Source: Mesostigma viride
Taxonomy: Eukaryota > Streptophyta > Mesostigmatophyceae > Mesostigmatales > Mesostigmataceae
Assembly: GCA_009746045.1 (NCBI GenBank)
Contig: RPFO01000960.1
Span: 1-56,078, forward strand
Reading direction: 5' to 3'
DNA: 56,078 nucleotides
The position numbers were made by a program, and so were the translations under genes. This document shows positions 9,404 through 18,231 of the stretch, in pieces. The notes under the pieces are model-generated. The model made no database searches and was not told where the DNA came from. It saw only the letters and a list, made by a program, of their open reading frames with translations. Every line of letters starts with the position of its first letter. Within the stretch, counting starts at the first letter, position 1.

Positions 9404-11449
9404 TTAACTGTTCTCTTTACTGTCCAATTCCGCTTTGAGTTGTTCGTGAGCCTCTGTTATTTCCTTCAGCTTATTGTCTTTGTCTGCCGCTTTTTCCTTG
9501 ATTTCTTGCACCTGCTTCTTGAACTGTTCTTCATGTTTCTTTCCGTCCTTGATCGCCTTTTCAAGCTCCTTTTCCGCATCTAGCAATTTCTGCTGGGATT
9601 CATTTGCCGCCGTTGTCGCCTTCTCCAATTGCCCCTTCCTCTCGTCGAGTTTCGCTCGCAACCTGGCCTCCTCCGCGCCCCGCAGTTCCGCGGTCTTCTC
9701 CAGCTGTCGCACTCTATCCAATCCCCTTTGCACCACCTCCTCCTGAGCCCTTATCGCACCGTCCTTTGCTGCCAACTGCTCCTGCAAACGCCCGGCCGTC
9801 TCAGCGGAACGCCTCTGCTCCTCCGCGAGACTGTCGCGCGCGCCAGATAACTCGGATGAAAGTTCTCGAATCCTATCGTTGGCCTCGCGAAGACCGCGCT
9901 CGGCGGCCTCCTTGGCGGCAGTCACTTTCTGCAGCTCTTTCGTTATATCGGCGTGTCGCTTTTCCAATCTCTCTATGGCAGCTTTCAAGTCTATCTCCTT
10001 TGATTGCAGCTCTGTTATCTCCTTCCTTGTTGCTTCCGTCTGCGCGGAGTGGTCGGCTTCCAGCGCGGCAATCCTCTCCTGCACTTTCGTCAACTCCTCC
10101 CCCTTCTTGTCCAATGACTGTTGAGCCCTGCCCAAACGCTCCTCGCCTTCCTTCCGTTCCTTCTCACTCTCAGCCAGCATACCCTCGAGCTCTTTCGCCT
10201 TCTCCTGTGCCTTCTTGACCGTGTCGCTCAGTCCGAGGGTCTTCGCCATAACGTCCGCGAAGGCCTGATCCCGTTGATCCTGGGTCACCTGCTTGACCCC
10301 CCTGTAATTCATGGTTGCGTCGGCTGCTGGCGTGTTGGGTGCCGCCCTAACACCACTGTCAGCGATGGATGTGTCGACTGCTGGCGTTTTGGGCGCGGTG
10401 GTGGTGGTGGCGGCAGTCAACCAACGCTGTAGATGTTCGGGGATTTTCTCTCGTGTCTTCCATGCCAGGACCTTTTTAAGGAGGTCTCTCCTGGACATTT
10501 CCTCGCGTCCCGGGGTCGCATGGCCGTTGTTTTCTCTTGTTTCTTCATTTCGCTTGATAGCGTCTGCGAGCATTCGCACAAGTAGCGACTTCAGCATCGC
10601 CTCGCGTTGATCGTGCGTGAGGTCCTTGACGCTCTCCCTGAACTTCTCCTTGAACGTCGGTTCTCTCACGGTCACCTTAGGCACTTCTGTAGGTTGCGGC
10701 GGGGTCGAAACAATATATCCGGAGTCATGCGTGGTCCTGTCTGTCTGGGGCTGCACAACCACCCCTGGGTCTCCCTGCGCTGGGTGTTGTAGGCTATAAA
10801 AGACGTCGATGCCCCCAGGCGCATTACGCGCCCTTGTTGCGTCTCCTCTGTCCTTTCTCAACCAAGGCCAAGAAGCTAAGGGGATGGACGGTCTCTGTGT
10901 CGGCGGCAGCGGGGGGGTGGTATAGGCGTTGGCGGGACGTTGTGTGCGGGTCTCGGACTCAGGCTCCTTCACGGGGGCGCCCCCCCTGGCTAGCATGCCC
11001 ACGGCCTCGGCGCGAGTTTCGTGGCTCTTATTTGGTTCAGATGGTTTCAGATTGAGATCGAGCAAAACTTGAATAATGTCATCTTCTTGTTGACTGGCGG
11101 TACTTTGAATTGTGCGTCGCTCGCCAGGCGTAAAACCCTGCCAAATGTCCGAGGTGGTGTTGTCGCGTTTTTCGATCCTCGTGGGTTTTATTTCAGGGAT
11201 CTTGACGTCCGGTGCTCGCCCTGTCTCGTTCGGCCCGGGTACTGGTTGCGATTGGACAGGTGGAGACGACTGTTCTCCCTGTCTGCGTTCCCGTTCCGCC
11301 CGCGCCTTCGCCTCACTCTCCGCTTTGTCGCGTTCATCCTTCTCGTTCTGTTTGCGTTTTCTCTCAGAATCCTGCGCGCTACGGATTATTTCGTTCGCTT
11401 CTTTCAATCTAGCGTTAGATTCGTCACGAGCCTGCTTATCCTTAGCCAC
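9404..11449 (-). CDS. giant coiled-coil protein, upstream segment
   Basis: A 681-residue open segment. Residues 1-60 are charged (SERKRKQNEKDERDKAE), residues 60-330 are Pro/Thr/Arg-rich and probably disordered (GPNETGRAPDVKIPEIKP), and residues 390-681 are heptad-rich coiled coil leading straight into the next segment. The first start-like codon is GTG, not ATG, and it overlaps the end of the preceding frame (11404-12695), so the true start is probably the ATG at 12695 with an indel near 11450. A second indel is needed near 9410 to pass into the 5338-9324 segment. Together the pieces would make a protein of about 2,570 residues. Confidence 0.65.
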   Translation of the reverse strand: MAKDKQARDESNARLKEANEIIRSAQDSERKRKQNEKDERDKAESEAKARAERERRQGEQSSPPVQSQPVPGPNETGRAPDVKIPEIKPTRIEKRDNTTSDIWQGFTPGERRTIQSTASQQEDDIIQVLLDLNLKPSEPNKSHETRAEAVGMLARGGAPVKEPESETRTQRPANAYTTPPLPPTQRPSIPLASWPWLRKDRGDATRARNAPGGIDVFYSLQHPAQGDPGVVVQPQTDRTTHDSGYIVSTPPQPTEVPKVTVREPTFKEKFRESVKDLTHDQREAMLKSLLVRMLADAIKRNEETRENNGHATPGREEMSRRDLLKKVLAWKTREKIPEHLQRWLTAATTTTAPKTPAVDTSIADSGVRAAPNTPAADATMNYRGVKQVTQDQRDQAFADVMAKTLGLSDTVKKAQEKAKELEGMLAESEKERKEGEERLGRAQQSLDKKGEELTKVQERIAALEADHSAQTEATRKEITELQSKEIDLKAAIERLEKRHADITKELQKVTAAKEAAERGLREANDRIRELSSELSGARDSLAEEQRRSAETAGRLQEQLAAKDGAIRAQEEVVQRGLDRVRQLEKTAELRGAEEARLRAKLDERKGQLEKATTAANESQQKLLDAEKELEKAIKDGKKHEEQFKKQVQEIKEKAADKDNKLKEITEAHEQLKAELDSKENS

Positions 11450-12695
11450 GTTTTATCGTTAATTCGTATGTTATCGATCGCAACTCCGCGCAACACGTCG
11501 ATGACAGTTTCGTCAATTTCTTTAGGACCCATCATCTTTCCTTTCTGGTCGTCTGGGAGGCTTTCAGTTAGCAATTTTAATCGGAGAGCGGCGGATTGAG
11601 CAATATCAAAATTTTTTTCGAAATTGGCCGGTTGCACGGGTCCTTGAGGCGCCTCCGGTAATTGTGCTTCTATGTCAGAAGCTTCGAAAACCTGGCGATC
11701 GGCACCTTTGTACAAAACAGCCACGCGTTTAGCCTCTTCCACCGAATCTTCCAATCTTGCCACGTCGGGATGCACTTTTTCTTCTTTGTACGATGGCGGG
11801 TCCTTATTCGACTCGGGAAAATACCTCAACTCCGGCAACCTTTTTTTTAAGTCTTCATGGTCGATGGCCTCCGTACTATCTGAATCGATTCCGTAAAATT
11901 TTGGAGGCCTCACAGGCAATCCTAACCTTTCATTCTCCCCTTTTATAATTTCATACACTCCCGGAGCCTGAGAAAACGGCGTCTTGTAAAAATCCAACGA
12001 CCTCGCGCGCAAAATTTCGAACCAGTTGTCGGGGTATTTGGCCTGCAGCTCTTTCATGTGGTCGTCCTCGGGGGTTTTCAAGTACGCCGACTTCAATTCG
12101 CGCCCCTTTGTAAACCAGTGCTCGAGAGAGTCTCGCGTCCCCTCTGCGAGCCTTCGCATGTCGGGATCGGAAGAGTTTATGTTCAATGATATGAACCTCT
12201 TTGCGGCTTCCAGATGATCCCTCACTCGCGCTTTTACTCTTTCGTAAATCTCCGCCTCCTCCGCGTCCATACCCGCCACACCCCCCGGCTTCTCCTCTAA
12301 CTCGACATCCACGTCGCCCCATTTGTGCGCATCGAGATTATCTCCGCGCGATGTAGGCGTGCTAGCGCTCCCGCCCGAGCTACCGTTCGGAGAGGGGGGC
12401 GAACCCTTTACATCGCCCCCCCCCCCTTTATTGGCCGCGGTCTTTATCCTAGCCGGCTTGGCTGGCACCGCGCCCTCGCTTTCGATGCCTCCGTTGTCCC
12501 CCGTCCCGTGCACCGGGCCGCGTACACGAGCTGCTGCTTGAGCCACTTCCACTTCTTCAGGTTGTCCGGCAGGTCCCTCACGAGCGCGCTCTCCTCCTCC
12601 GTACTCGCCCCCCCTCGTCGGAGCACGTTCAGCGCGTGCATGACAGCCAGCTCCGTCTTCACGAGCATCTCTCGGAGCAGCGGTACGGTCAGCAT
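11404..12695 (-). CDS. N-terminal part of giant coiled-coil protein, or separate gene
   Basis: ATG 12695 begins MLTVPLLREMLVKTELAV; this frame runs to about 12,510 and then passes, by one indel, into the frame that ends at 11404. The second frame has only a GTG at its upstream edge, so ATG 12695 is the best start. The product of about 430 residues has a helical N-terminus, a Gly/Pro/Ser-rich linker at about residues 75-130, and a mixed helical region with Trp and Tyr (DNWFEILRARSLDFYKTPF). No family recognised. It ends inside the next coiled-coil frame by 46 bp, which fits either a one-base error joining both into one protein or two overlapping genes. Confidence 0.55.
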
Positions 12696-12843
12696 GCGTT
12701 CATAGTACTATAAAACCAGATAATCTCCTAGCTTGACGCGCATCCCGCATGACCGCGTCCTGCGCCAGGACACCGGGACGAGGTGGACGCTCGCCAAATA
12801 TTTATCTCTCGTATATAGCGAGACTGGGCACGCATCGGACGCT

Positions 12844-13395
12844 ATGGACCTTCTGGAGCGATCTCTGCAGCGTTTCTACGGAAGCAAGGACAACTTCGAG
12901 ACGCTGTACGAGTTCGCCAACCCAGAAGGGAAGAAGAAGTCGTCCGGCCTGTCCCTCCGCGTGATCGAATGGCTGGTCACCAACTACGCGAAGACGCACA
13001 GGGTCGAGTACTGCGTCCAGGGCAGCTCCATCCCGTTCAACCTGTACATGTCCTACCGCGAGCAGCTGGACTTCTACTCCAAGCGCATGTTCGACCCCTT
13101 TGCCAGGAGGAGGAAGACCAAGCTCGCCGAGGGGGAGAGGGAGATCACCACCACCCCCGGCCAAATGAACTTCTTTCGGTGGGCGATCCTGAACGGCGTC
13201 ATCGAATACGCCAGGCGCCACCACGAGCTGATCAGGTCCGACCTGCCCAAGTGCAAAGACAAGGTCCTAAACGTCCGCATCCGAGCCGGGAAGATAGTGA
13301 AGTGCCGCAACCGGTGCAAGGCCTCGGACCTCGCGGTCATAGTGAGGCCGCAAGTGAAGCAGGTCCGACAGCGGTTCGTTGTGAAGTTCGAGTGA
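12844..13395 (+). CDS. conserved giant-virus protein of unknown role
   Basis: ATG 12844 starts MDLLERSLQRFYG and the frame runs 183 residues. It contains VIEWLVTNYAKTHRVEY, FNLYMSYREQLDFYSKR, FDPFARRRK and TPGQMNFFRWAILNGVIEYA. This string of motifs (a Ser/Ala-Lys block, then Y-x-x-Q-L-x-x-Y-S-K, F-D-P-F-x-R-R, and Q-x-N-F-F-R-W-A) is one I associate with a small protein conserved across phycodnaviruses and mimiviruses (PBCV-1 A494R-like); the exact ortholog name is from memory and uncertain. The open frame extends upstream to 12733, but a TATA signal (CGTATATAGCGAG) at about 12,812 puts the start at 12844. Function is unknown to me; a transcription-related role has been suggested for such core genes. 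Confidence 0.6.
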   Translation: MDLLERSLQRFYGSKDNFETLYEFANPEGKKKSSGLSLRVIEWLVTNYAKTHRVEYCVQGSSIPFNLYMSYREQLDFYSKRMFDPFARRRKTKLAEGEREITTTPGQMNFFRWAILNGVIEYARRHHELIRSDLPKCKDKVLNVRIRAGKIVKCRNRCKASDLAVIVRPQVKQVRQRFVVKFE

Positions 13396-13435
13396 CGCGC
13401 GTTTAAAAATCGATTGTATATCGCATAGGGTGTTC

Positions 13436-13750
13436 ATGGCCTTCGTGTACGAGGCCGTGGTGAAAAAACCACTTAAGGACCTGTTTTTGAAGGGTCCACA
13501 CTTCGGGGATATGGGTTTCTGGATGAACATGGAAAAACACGACATATGCGCTCAAATGACGTCCACATCGTCCGAGTTGTGGAAAGAGCGGCCCGATTAT
13601 TGCGACGAAGTTATAGATGACCGGTTTGAGAGCGTGCACGTTCTCCTTAAAACGGTCATACTATGGGTGATGCTGTACAAAACATTGCAAATTGTATTAA
13701 AGACACTTCTGGGTGGAGTGAAACGTAAATTTATTAATAAAAAGGACTGA
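13436..13750 (+). CDS. small protein with one hydrophobic helix, unknown
   Basis: ATG 13436 starts a 104-residue protein (MAFVYEAVVKKPLKDLF). The N-terminal two-thirds are polar, with Trp and His; the C-terminal third has a long hydrophobic helix (VHVLLKTVILWVMLYKTLQI) followed by a Lys-rich tail. This would suit a tail-anchored membrane protein. A TATA signal (TTGTATATCGC) is located 14-24 bp before the ATG. An in-frame GTG two codons upstream is less likely. No family recognised. The next gene is convergent with only 15 bp between stops. Confidence 0.5.
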   Translation: MAFVYEAVVKKPLKDLFLKGPHFGDMGFWMNMEKHDICAQMTSTSSELWKERPDYCDEVIDDRFESVHVLLKTVILWVMLYKTLQIVLKTLLGGVKRKFINKKD

Positions 13751-13765
13751 ATCAATTTACGTGAG

Positions 13766-14122
13766 TCAAAACTTGCCCCGTCCGCGTGGTCTCCACGGCG
13801 ACGTCGAGTAGGGTCGCTGAGGCCCTTCCACGACCACGGGGCGGTTGCGCCTTTGCATCAGTTTAGAAAGACCGAACGCACCGACCGCACCGGCTGCAAC
13901 CACGCCGACCGTGCCTCCAAACATGTCCTCGACGTTAGCCGACGTCTTCTCCTTGCACTCCTGTTCGCCTGGACGCAACGTGAACGTACACCACAAGGAC
14001 GCGATGGAGTCTGACACGGACGATCGTACGCGCACGAGGAGGAAAATCGCGATCCCGAGTAGCGCCATTTGCGGTATCGCCGTGACCAGCGCCGGTATCC
14101 AGGGCTTGTGGGCGTAGTCCAT
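13766..14122 (-). CDS. small two-TM membrane protein, unknown
   Basis: ATG 14122 starts a 118-residue protein. There are two hydrophobic segments: residues 9-32 (PALVTAIPQMALLGIAIFLL) and about 70-88 (GGTVGVVAAGAVGAFGLS). A loop with Cys residues lies between them. The tail is Arg/Pro-rich and basic. A TATA signal (AACTATATACGAG) ends directly before the ATG. I do not recognise the family; size, helices and basic tail suggest a virion membrane protein. Confidence 0.5.
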   Translation of the reverse strand: MDYAHKPWIPALVTAIPQMALLGIAIFLLVRVRSSVSDSIASLWCTFTLRPGEQECKEKTSANVEDMFGGTVGVVAAGAVGAFGLSKLMQRRNRPVVVEGPQRPYSTSPWRPRGRGKF

Positions 14123-14152
14123 CTCGTATATAGTTAGTACTGCGGCATTTTT

Positions 14153-14406
14153 CTACATGAGGACATCACGGAAACCCCCCCGCAGTTTCGCGTCCTCGAT
14201 GTGAGCCTTCCACAACAGCATACTCGCCGCGCCGAGACCCAGGATCATGACGCCCCACTTCGTCCAGAAACACTTCCAATCGGGGGGGAGGTCTTGCACG
14301 ACTTGAACCCGTCCTTGCGGAGAGCGCAGATGCTCGTGGACGTGTGGAAGAGGATGAAGGCGGAGACGGCGCAGATGGCGATGGGACCGACGTTGACGTG
14401 AACCAT
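14153..14406 (-). CDS. small membrane protein, broken in a G/C run
   Basis: ATG 14406 starts MVHVNVGPIAICAVSAFILF; the frame stops early, but after one added base in the run of seven G (plus strand, about 14,282-14,288) it continues as WKCFWTKWGVMILGLGAASM and ends at the TAG at 14153. The joined product would be about 83 residues with two hydrophobic helices and four Cys. A TATA-like AAGTATAAC stands about 5-13 bp upstream. It sits between another small membrane gene and the reductase. Unknown function. Confidence 0.45.
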
Positions 14407-14503
14407 GGAGTTATACTTACATCTCTAGAAAATATTTAGCGCTTGTGTGTGCTTACCGACCGACAATAATCTGCGTAACTAGATATACAACGCGGCTGGA
14501 CAC

Positions 14504-14876
14504 ATGACGGACTCCGCCGTCACCACGCCGACCGACAGGGCCATGGCGATCGAACTGAGGACGTACCATCGCCCCATCGACGGCAGCGGGCGGCTCGAGA
14601 CGTGGGAAAACGTGGTCGACAGGGTCGTGGGCCACCAAAAGTGGCTGTGGGTCAGGGCGAAAGGGCAGCCTCTGAACTCCATCGAGATGGACGAGCTCTC
14701 CGAGCTGCACCACCACATCCTCAACAGGAGGATCGCCCCCGCCGGCCGCACGCTGTTCCTGGGGGGACCGAGCTGAGCCGGCGGAGGGAGTCGTGCATGT
14801 TCAACTGCAGCTTCACCGAGGTGGAGACCGTCTACGACGTGGTGGACGTCCTGTGGCTTCTACTCCAGGGGTGCGG
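14504..14876 (+). CDS. class II ribonucleotide reductase, exon 1
   Basis: ATG 14504 begins the N-terminus of an adenosylcobalamin-dependent ribonucleoside-triphosphate reductase: YHRP...W.NVVDRVVGHQ, then NRRIAPAGRTLFLGG. A run of six G (14,758-14,763) breaks the frame; with seven the reading continues as TELSRRRESCMFNCSF and ends in LLQGCG. The exon closes at 14876 with a donor GTGAGT, inside the family's GCGVGF block. The enzyme reduces ribonucleotides to deoxyribonucleotides by a thiyl radical started from adenosylcobalamin, so it needs no oxygen and no small subunit. The four exons add up to about 675 residues, near the usual 700-740 of the monomeric type. Confidence 0.85.
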
Positions 14877-15558
14877 GTGAGTCACATCTATATTTGAGGA
14901 GGGATTTGATGTAATTCCGGTATTGCTTGTAATCCAAGAACGGCGACAGCTCTTTCACGTGACGAAAAATGTACCGGTGGTGGTACGGGAGAGGCCGAGA
15001 CTGTGACATTTGAGCCGCAAACCAAAATTCTCGTCTCGCCTCCTCGCTCATTTCTGGATCGAACATGACCAGCACGGGGATGCCGCGTCCGTGAGCATAC
15101 CCGATCTCCATCAAGGTTCCGTGACAGTCCGCCTCCTTGTTGATGGTCGCGATCACGACATCGCTGTTATCTATCTGCCGCTTGCACGTCATCAGGATAT
15201 CCTTGTTTCTCTCTTTGCCGGTGTATGCATTATCGGTACAATTGGCGCCACACGTATTGGCCCCTTGACCGTGAGAGTTGTCGCCATGAAAGCATCCGTG
15301 ATCGCATCCGACGACGACCGGACCCATACGAATGAAGTCTGAACGGCGGCGGTAGGCTCGTCCCAGTACAGACTTGGTGCGGATCGCGTATTCCAATAAG
15401 TCCTGATCGACCTCCAGGTTTTTGAAGCGAGCTTGGCGAATCTTGTTTGCGAAATACACCTTTATTAGACACTCGTCGGCGAGCTCGTCAGCTGACATGA
15501 CTTCATTCTTATGTCTCGCGTCCATACTCGCCCTCCAATCCTCTTTCGGTGCGTCCAT
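14860..15558 (-). CDS. nucleoside 2-deoxyribosyltransferase-like protein nested in intron 1
   Basis: ATG 15558 starts a 232-residue protein on the strand opposite to the reductase, filling its first intron. The C-terminal half has ADCHGTLMEIGYAHGRGIPV preceded by a strand SDVVIATI. This is the D-x-G-T-x-x-E-I-G-Y-A pattern of the nucleoside 2-deoxyribosyltransferase family, in which the Glu is the catalytic nucleophile. An upstream block, VVVGCDHGCFHGDN, would be the substrate-side loop. The family swaps bases between deoxynucleosides or hydrolyses nucleotide N-glycosidic bonds. The open frame extends upstream into exon 2, but that part mirrors reductase codons. The stop codon falls 17 bp inside exon 1. 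The role next to a reductase (deoxynucleotide salvage) is inference. Confidence 0.65.
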   Translation of the reverse strand: MDAPKEDWRASMDARHKNEVMSADELADECLIKVYFANKIRQARFKNLEVDQDLLEYAIRTKSVLGRAYRRRSDFIRMGPVVVGCDHGCFHGDNSHGQGANTCGANCTDNAYTGKERNKDILMTCKRQIDNSDVVIATINKEADCHGTLMEIGYAHGRGIPVLVMFDPEMSEEARREFWFAAQMSQSRPLPYHHRYIFRHVKELSPFLDYKQYRNYIKSLLKYRCDSPAPLE

Positions 15559-15618
15559 CCTCGTTACTAACGGCACACAAAAACACCCGATCGAACGCAC
15601 ATCACGCGTCTGCTGCAG
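14877..15618 (+). other. intron 1 of the reductase gene (GT-AG)
   Basis: 742 bp. The donor is GG|GTGAGTCAC and the acceptor is TCTGCTGCAG|GGTCGGG. Removing it restores the GCG-VGF block (phase 2) with no change of frame. It holds the antisense deoxyribosyltransferase-like gene over nearly all its length. Confidence 0.8.
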
Positions 15619-15904
15619 GGTCGGGTTCGTGCCAGTGACCGGCACTCTGAACGGGTTCGCGCAGGCCATCCCTGACATCTCCGTCATCCGGTCTACGAGG
15701 GTCGCGAGTGGGGGGAGGGAGTCCAACCAGGAGACATGGGAGCCGATGTCCAAGACCTGGCGAATCAGCGTGGGCGATTCGGCGGTCGCGTGGGCCAAGG
15801 CGGCGGGCAAACTGCTCGCCGGCAAGTACCCGGCCGACCACCTCGTCCTCGACTTTGCCGAAATAAGACCCCCCGGGGAGCGTCTGCGAGGATACGGCTG
15901 GGTA
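15619..15904 (+). CDS. class II ribonucleotide reductase, exon 2
   Basis: Open across its full length without indels. It carries GTLNGF, RSTR, ETW..MSKTWRISVGDSA, AGKLLAGKYPADHLVLDF and EIRPPGERLRGYGWV, all conserved blocks of the monomeric B12-dependent reductases; GTLNGF and the IRP block belong to the nucleotide and cofactor binding region. The exon ends at GGGTA with donor GTAAGT. The frame fits exon 1 in phase 2 and exon 3 in phase 0. Confidence 0.88.
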
Positions 15905-15943
15905 GTAAGTGACTGGTCCATTCCCTCATAAACTTTATCTGCA

Positions 15944-16216
15944 ATGGGTAAGAATAATCACATGCCGTTGAAACTATCGAAGGACGAAGAGATTGTGCGG
16001 GCCAGGAACTACTGCGGGATAGGCAGGCGCCCCTCAGGGAAGCAGTGGGGGAACGCTCGGACCTGCGTGCGGTTCGGCCAAGTGCGGCAGTACGGGCTCT
16101 ATCTGCTCCCGAGGGACCTCCTTCTCAAGTACAGGGCGAGGGATAAAAAGATGCGCAAAGCGGGCTGCAAACGGGCACGGGGGCTTAAAGCCACTGAACT
16201 ACGCACTCGAAAGTGA
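15944..16216 (+). CDS. small basic protein nested in intron 2
   Basis: ATG 15944 opens 90 residues, strongly basic at the C-terminus (KYRARDKKMRKAGCKRARG). The middle has CGIGRRPSGKQWGNARTC and two aromatic-rich strands. No family recognised. It lies just 39 bp after the intron donor and on the same strand as the reductase, so it could be expressed from its own promoter or be part of the intron. Its last 18 bp overlap the convergent antisense gene. Confidence 0.4.
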   Translation: MGKNNHMPLKLSKDEEIVRARNYCGIGRRPSGKQWGNARTCVRFGQVRQYGLYLLPRDLLLKYRARDKKMRKAGCKRARGLKATELRTRK

Positions 16217-17065
16217 CCATTTTGGGCGCGTTGTGGCGGAAACCGCCTTGTTAGCGCTCTGATTCAGTCTCATGACCTTCGCGTTATCCCTCACGCACTC
16301 GCTGTCTGCGAACACGTCGTGCAACCCGTCGGCCTTGAATACGGGCTCGTAAAACTCCCTGCTCCTCTTGGCCACGATGACCGGGTGCTCGCCGGTCCTG
16401 TTTATCTTGTCAGCCTCCGCCATCTGGATGTAGCTCATGGCCGCACTCTGAAGCCTGGTGTGGAGATCGCGAGAGGACCCCTTGGCACCGAATCGCGCCC
16501 TTAGCTCGCCCGCCGTCTTCCCCGTCACCGCCAGGTTGTTAGTGTTGTGGACGATCGGGTATATGTTTCCGGTGCCCTTGTGCGCGTCCGTGTACCCTTT
16601 GATGGACGCGCCGAGCTCCTTGGCCGCCCAGGAGCTCTGTATGCGAGGGTGCTCATCCAGGTTGGTGATGGTGCCGTCATTGGCATCCGCCCTCTTCAGA
16701 ATGTCCTCAGCCAAAGAGCGGTCAGCATTAAGGTAGCGCTCGAGGAGGACCGACACCTGGTCCCTGAACTTGGCCGCAATCTTGCCGGGTAGCAGCATTA
16801 TGATCTTGGTCATCCCTTGGCGGTCAGTGACAGGGGTGTCTCGCTGGCCCTGGCCGGGAAATCGGAAGTGGTAACAACCAGTTACCACTTCGGGGTGGTC
16901 CTTCCCAATACGCGACCAGTAAACCTTGGGTGGTGAAATCCCGATAGCTGCCATTGCATCATACACAGAAATTCTGCCATCGTCCGTCACCCTGATCTTG
17001 CCTGCAAACCTGGCGTCCTCCTTCGCCCCGTCCGCGGGCGTCAGGTAGTGGACGAGCGCGGACAT
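16199..17065 (-). CDS. KilA-N/BRO-N-like DNA-binding protein nested in intron 2
   Basis: ATG 17065 starts MSALVHYLTPADG and gives 288 residues. Residues 20-110 read KIRVTDDGRISVYDAMAAI, WSRI..DHPEV, FRFPGQGQRDTPVTD and MLLPGKIAAKFRDQVSVLL. The order of I-R-V-T-D-D-G-x-I-S-V-Y-D, a Trp helix, F-P-G-x-G-Q-R-x-T-P-V and L-P-G-x-x-A-x-x-F-R is the pattern I know from BRO-N/KilA-N-like proteins in giant viruses and algae, usually DNA-binding. The C-terminal half is helical and basic and unassigned. The open frame goes upstream to 17380, but those codons cross the intron acceptor into exon 3, so the start at 17065 is more likely. Confidence 0.55.
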   Translation of the reverse strand: MSALVHYLTPADGAKEDARFAGKIRVTDDGRISVYDAMAAIGISPPKVYWSRIGKDHPEVVTGCYHFRFPGQGQRDTPVTDRQGMTKIIMLLPGKIAAKFRDQVSVLLERYLNADRSLAEDILKRADANDGTITNLDEHPRIQSSWAAKELGASIKGYTDAHKGTGNIYPIVHNTNNLAVTGKTAGELRARFGAKGSSRDLHTRLQSAAMSYIQMAEADKINRTGEHPVIVAKRSREFYEPVFKADGLHDVFADSECVRDNAKVMRLNQSANKAVSATTRPKWSLSSA

Positions 17066-17222
17066 CCTTACCTTTTGACGGACAATTTCAGCTGTGGTGT
17101 GACGCACCACCGGACACGCGGGAAGACTGTACCAACGTCTAAACAACACTGTTTGCCTGACAGGAGTGGTGCCGCATGCACGTCCATTCCACATGCCCCG
17201 TCTGTCATTTATCACCACACAG

Positions 17223-17617
17223 AGCTCGGGTGACGAGAACATCTCCAGGGCGTTCCTGGCCATCGCCAAGATCCTGTCCATGCGCGCCGACCAGCTGCTC
17301 ACCAAGATGGACATCTTAGACATCGTGAACCACCTGGGCACGATGTTGAGCAGTCGCCGGTCCGCCGAGATCGCGCTCATGGACTACGGCGACCCAGAGT
17401 GGAAGGAGTTCGCAGCCGCCAAGAAGGAGTGGTGGGTGTCGCACGCACACCGCCAGCAGTCCAACAACAGCCTCATCTTCCGCAAGCGGCCTTCGAAGAA
17501 ACAGCTGGAGGAGATCTTCGCCATCATGCTCGACTCCGGCGGATCCGAGCCGGGCCTCTTCAACCTGGGAGTCGCCATCAAGCGCGCGCCATGGTGCAAA
17601 GGAGTTAATCCCTGTTG
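17223..17617 (+). CDS. class II ribonucleotide reductase, exon 3
   Basis: Starts SSGDENISRAF and contains LLTKMDILDIVNHLG, LSSRRSAEIAL, HRQQSNNSL and GGSEPGLFN, then KGVNPC. The last block carries the catalytic Cys that becomes the thiyl radical in all ribonucleotide reductases. The exon ends two bases into the next codon (TG|GTACGC). No frameshift inside. Confidence 0.88.
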
Positions 17618-18231
17618 GTACGCCCACTCTGCATCTTACCTGTGCACGTACTCCTATAATTTTATGTGCGCGCTTAGGTATGCTCGAGGCACAGGCAAAG
17701 GCGTGTTGGTTATAGACGTCTCGCCTCGAAGCCAAAGCGCCGTCCGACGGCCACGCGCCGCCCTCGCGTTTTCTATATATGAGTCCAGTGTCCTGTTCTA
17801 GCGTCGAGTGTCCATGTAATCCCTCACCCCCGTGTCCAGTTTCTTCCTGTCAAAGTTGTAGTCGATCGTATCGCGTTTGCGGACCTGGCCCTTCATCCCC
17901 AGCGCCTGAAGGATAGCGGACTGGTCGATGGCTAAGCCCTTGGATGGCTCTGTCTAGTTGCCACTTTACTATGGTGTCACCCGAACGCATGCGGTGACGC
18001 CTCACGTACCTGTTTGGACGACGCCCCTGTTGCGTGGCTCGTGTGCAAAGAACAAAACTTGCGTCCCTGTCTGACATCGCGCCGACACTTGCGGTTGGAA
18101 AGAGTAACGCCCTTGCACTTCATGTGTGATTGGATGCCTAGTAGTAGTACATGTATATTTTTTAATATTGCGCCAGGAATCATCTGACACGCGCGACGTT
18201 GCCCCCCACCCACCCATTTCTTTCACTGCAG
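17618..18231 (+). other. intron 3 of the reductase gene (GT-AG)
   Basis: 614 bp. The best fit is donor TG|GTACGC and acceptor CCATTTCTTTCACTGCAG|TGAGATC, a good pyrimidine tract. Splicing gives NPC-C-EILLGNK; the residue after the catalytic Cys would be a second Cys, where I would expect Ala, Val or similar, so the exact donor could be off by a few bases. It holds the antisense gene at 17798-18123. Confidence 0.7.
17798..18123 (-). CDS. Cys/His-motif family protein nested in intron 3, frameshifted
   Basis: ATG 18123 starts MKCKGVTLSNRKC, then RKFCSLH. This is the C-x3-T-x2-G/N-x2-C...C-x2-H signature shared by about ten genes of this window. A shift near 18,020 leads to RRHRMRSGDTI, matching the family's second signature (R-x-R-H-R-M-R-A/S), and another near 17,945 leads to KGLAIDQSAILQALGMKGQV and the TAG at 17798. 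The joined product would be about 108 residues. The Cys/His part probably binds zinc. Antisense to the reductase and entirely inside its third intron. Confidence 0.5.

Larger units (their letters stand above)
15905..17222 (+). other. intron 2 of the reductase gene (GT-AG)
   Basis: 1,318 bp. Donor GTA|GTAAGTGAC, acceptor ATCACCACACAG|AGCTCGGG. Splicing restores GYGWV-SSGDEN, the conserved block of the family, in phase 0. It holds a small sense-strand ORF (15944-16216) and an antisense KilA-N/BRO-N-like gene (16199-17065). Confidence 0.8.
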
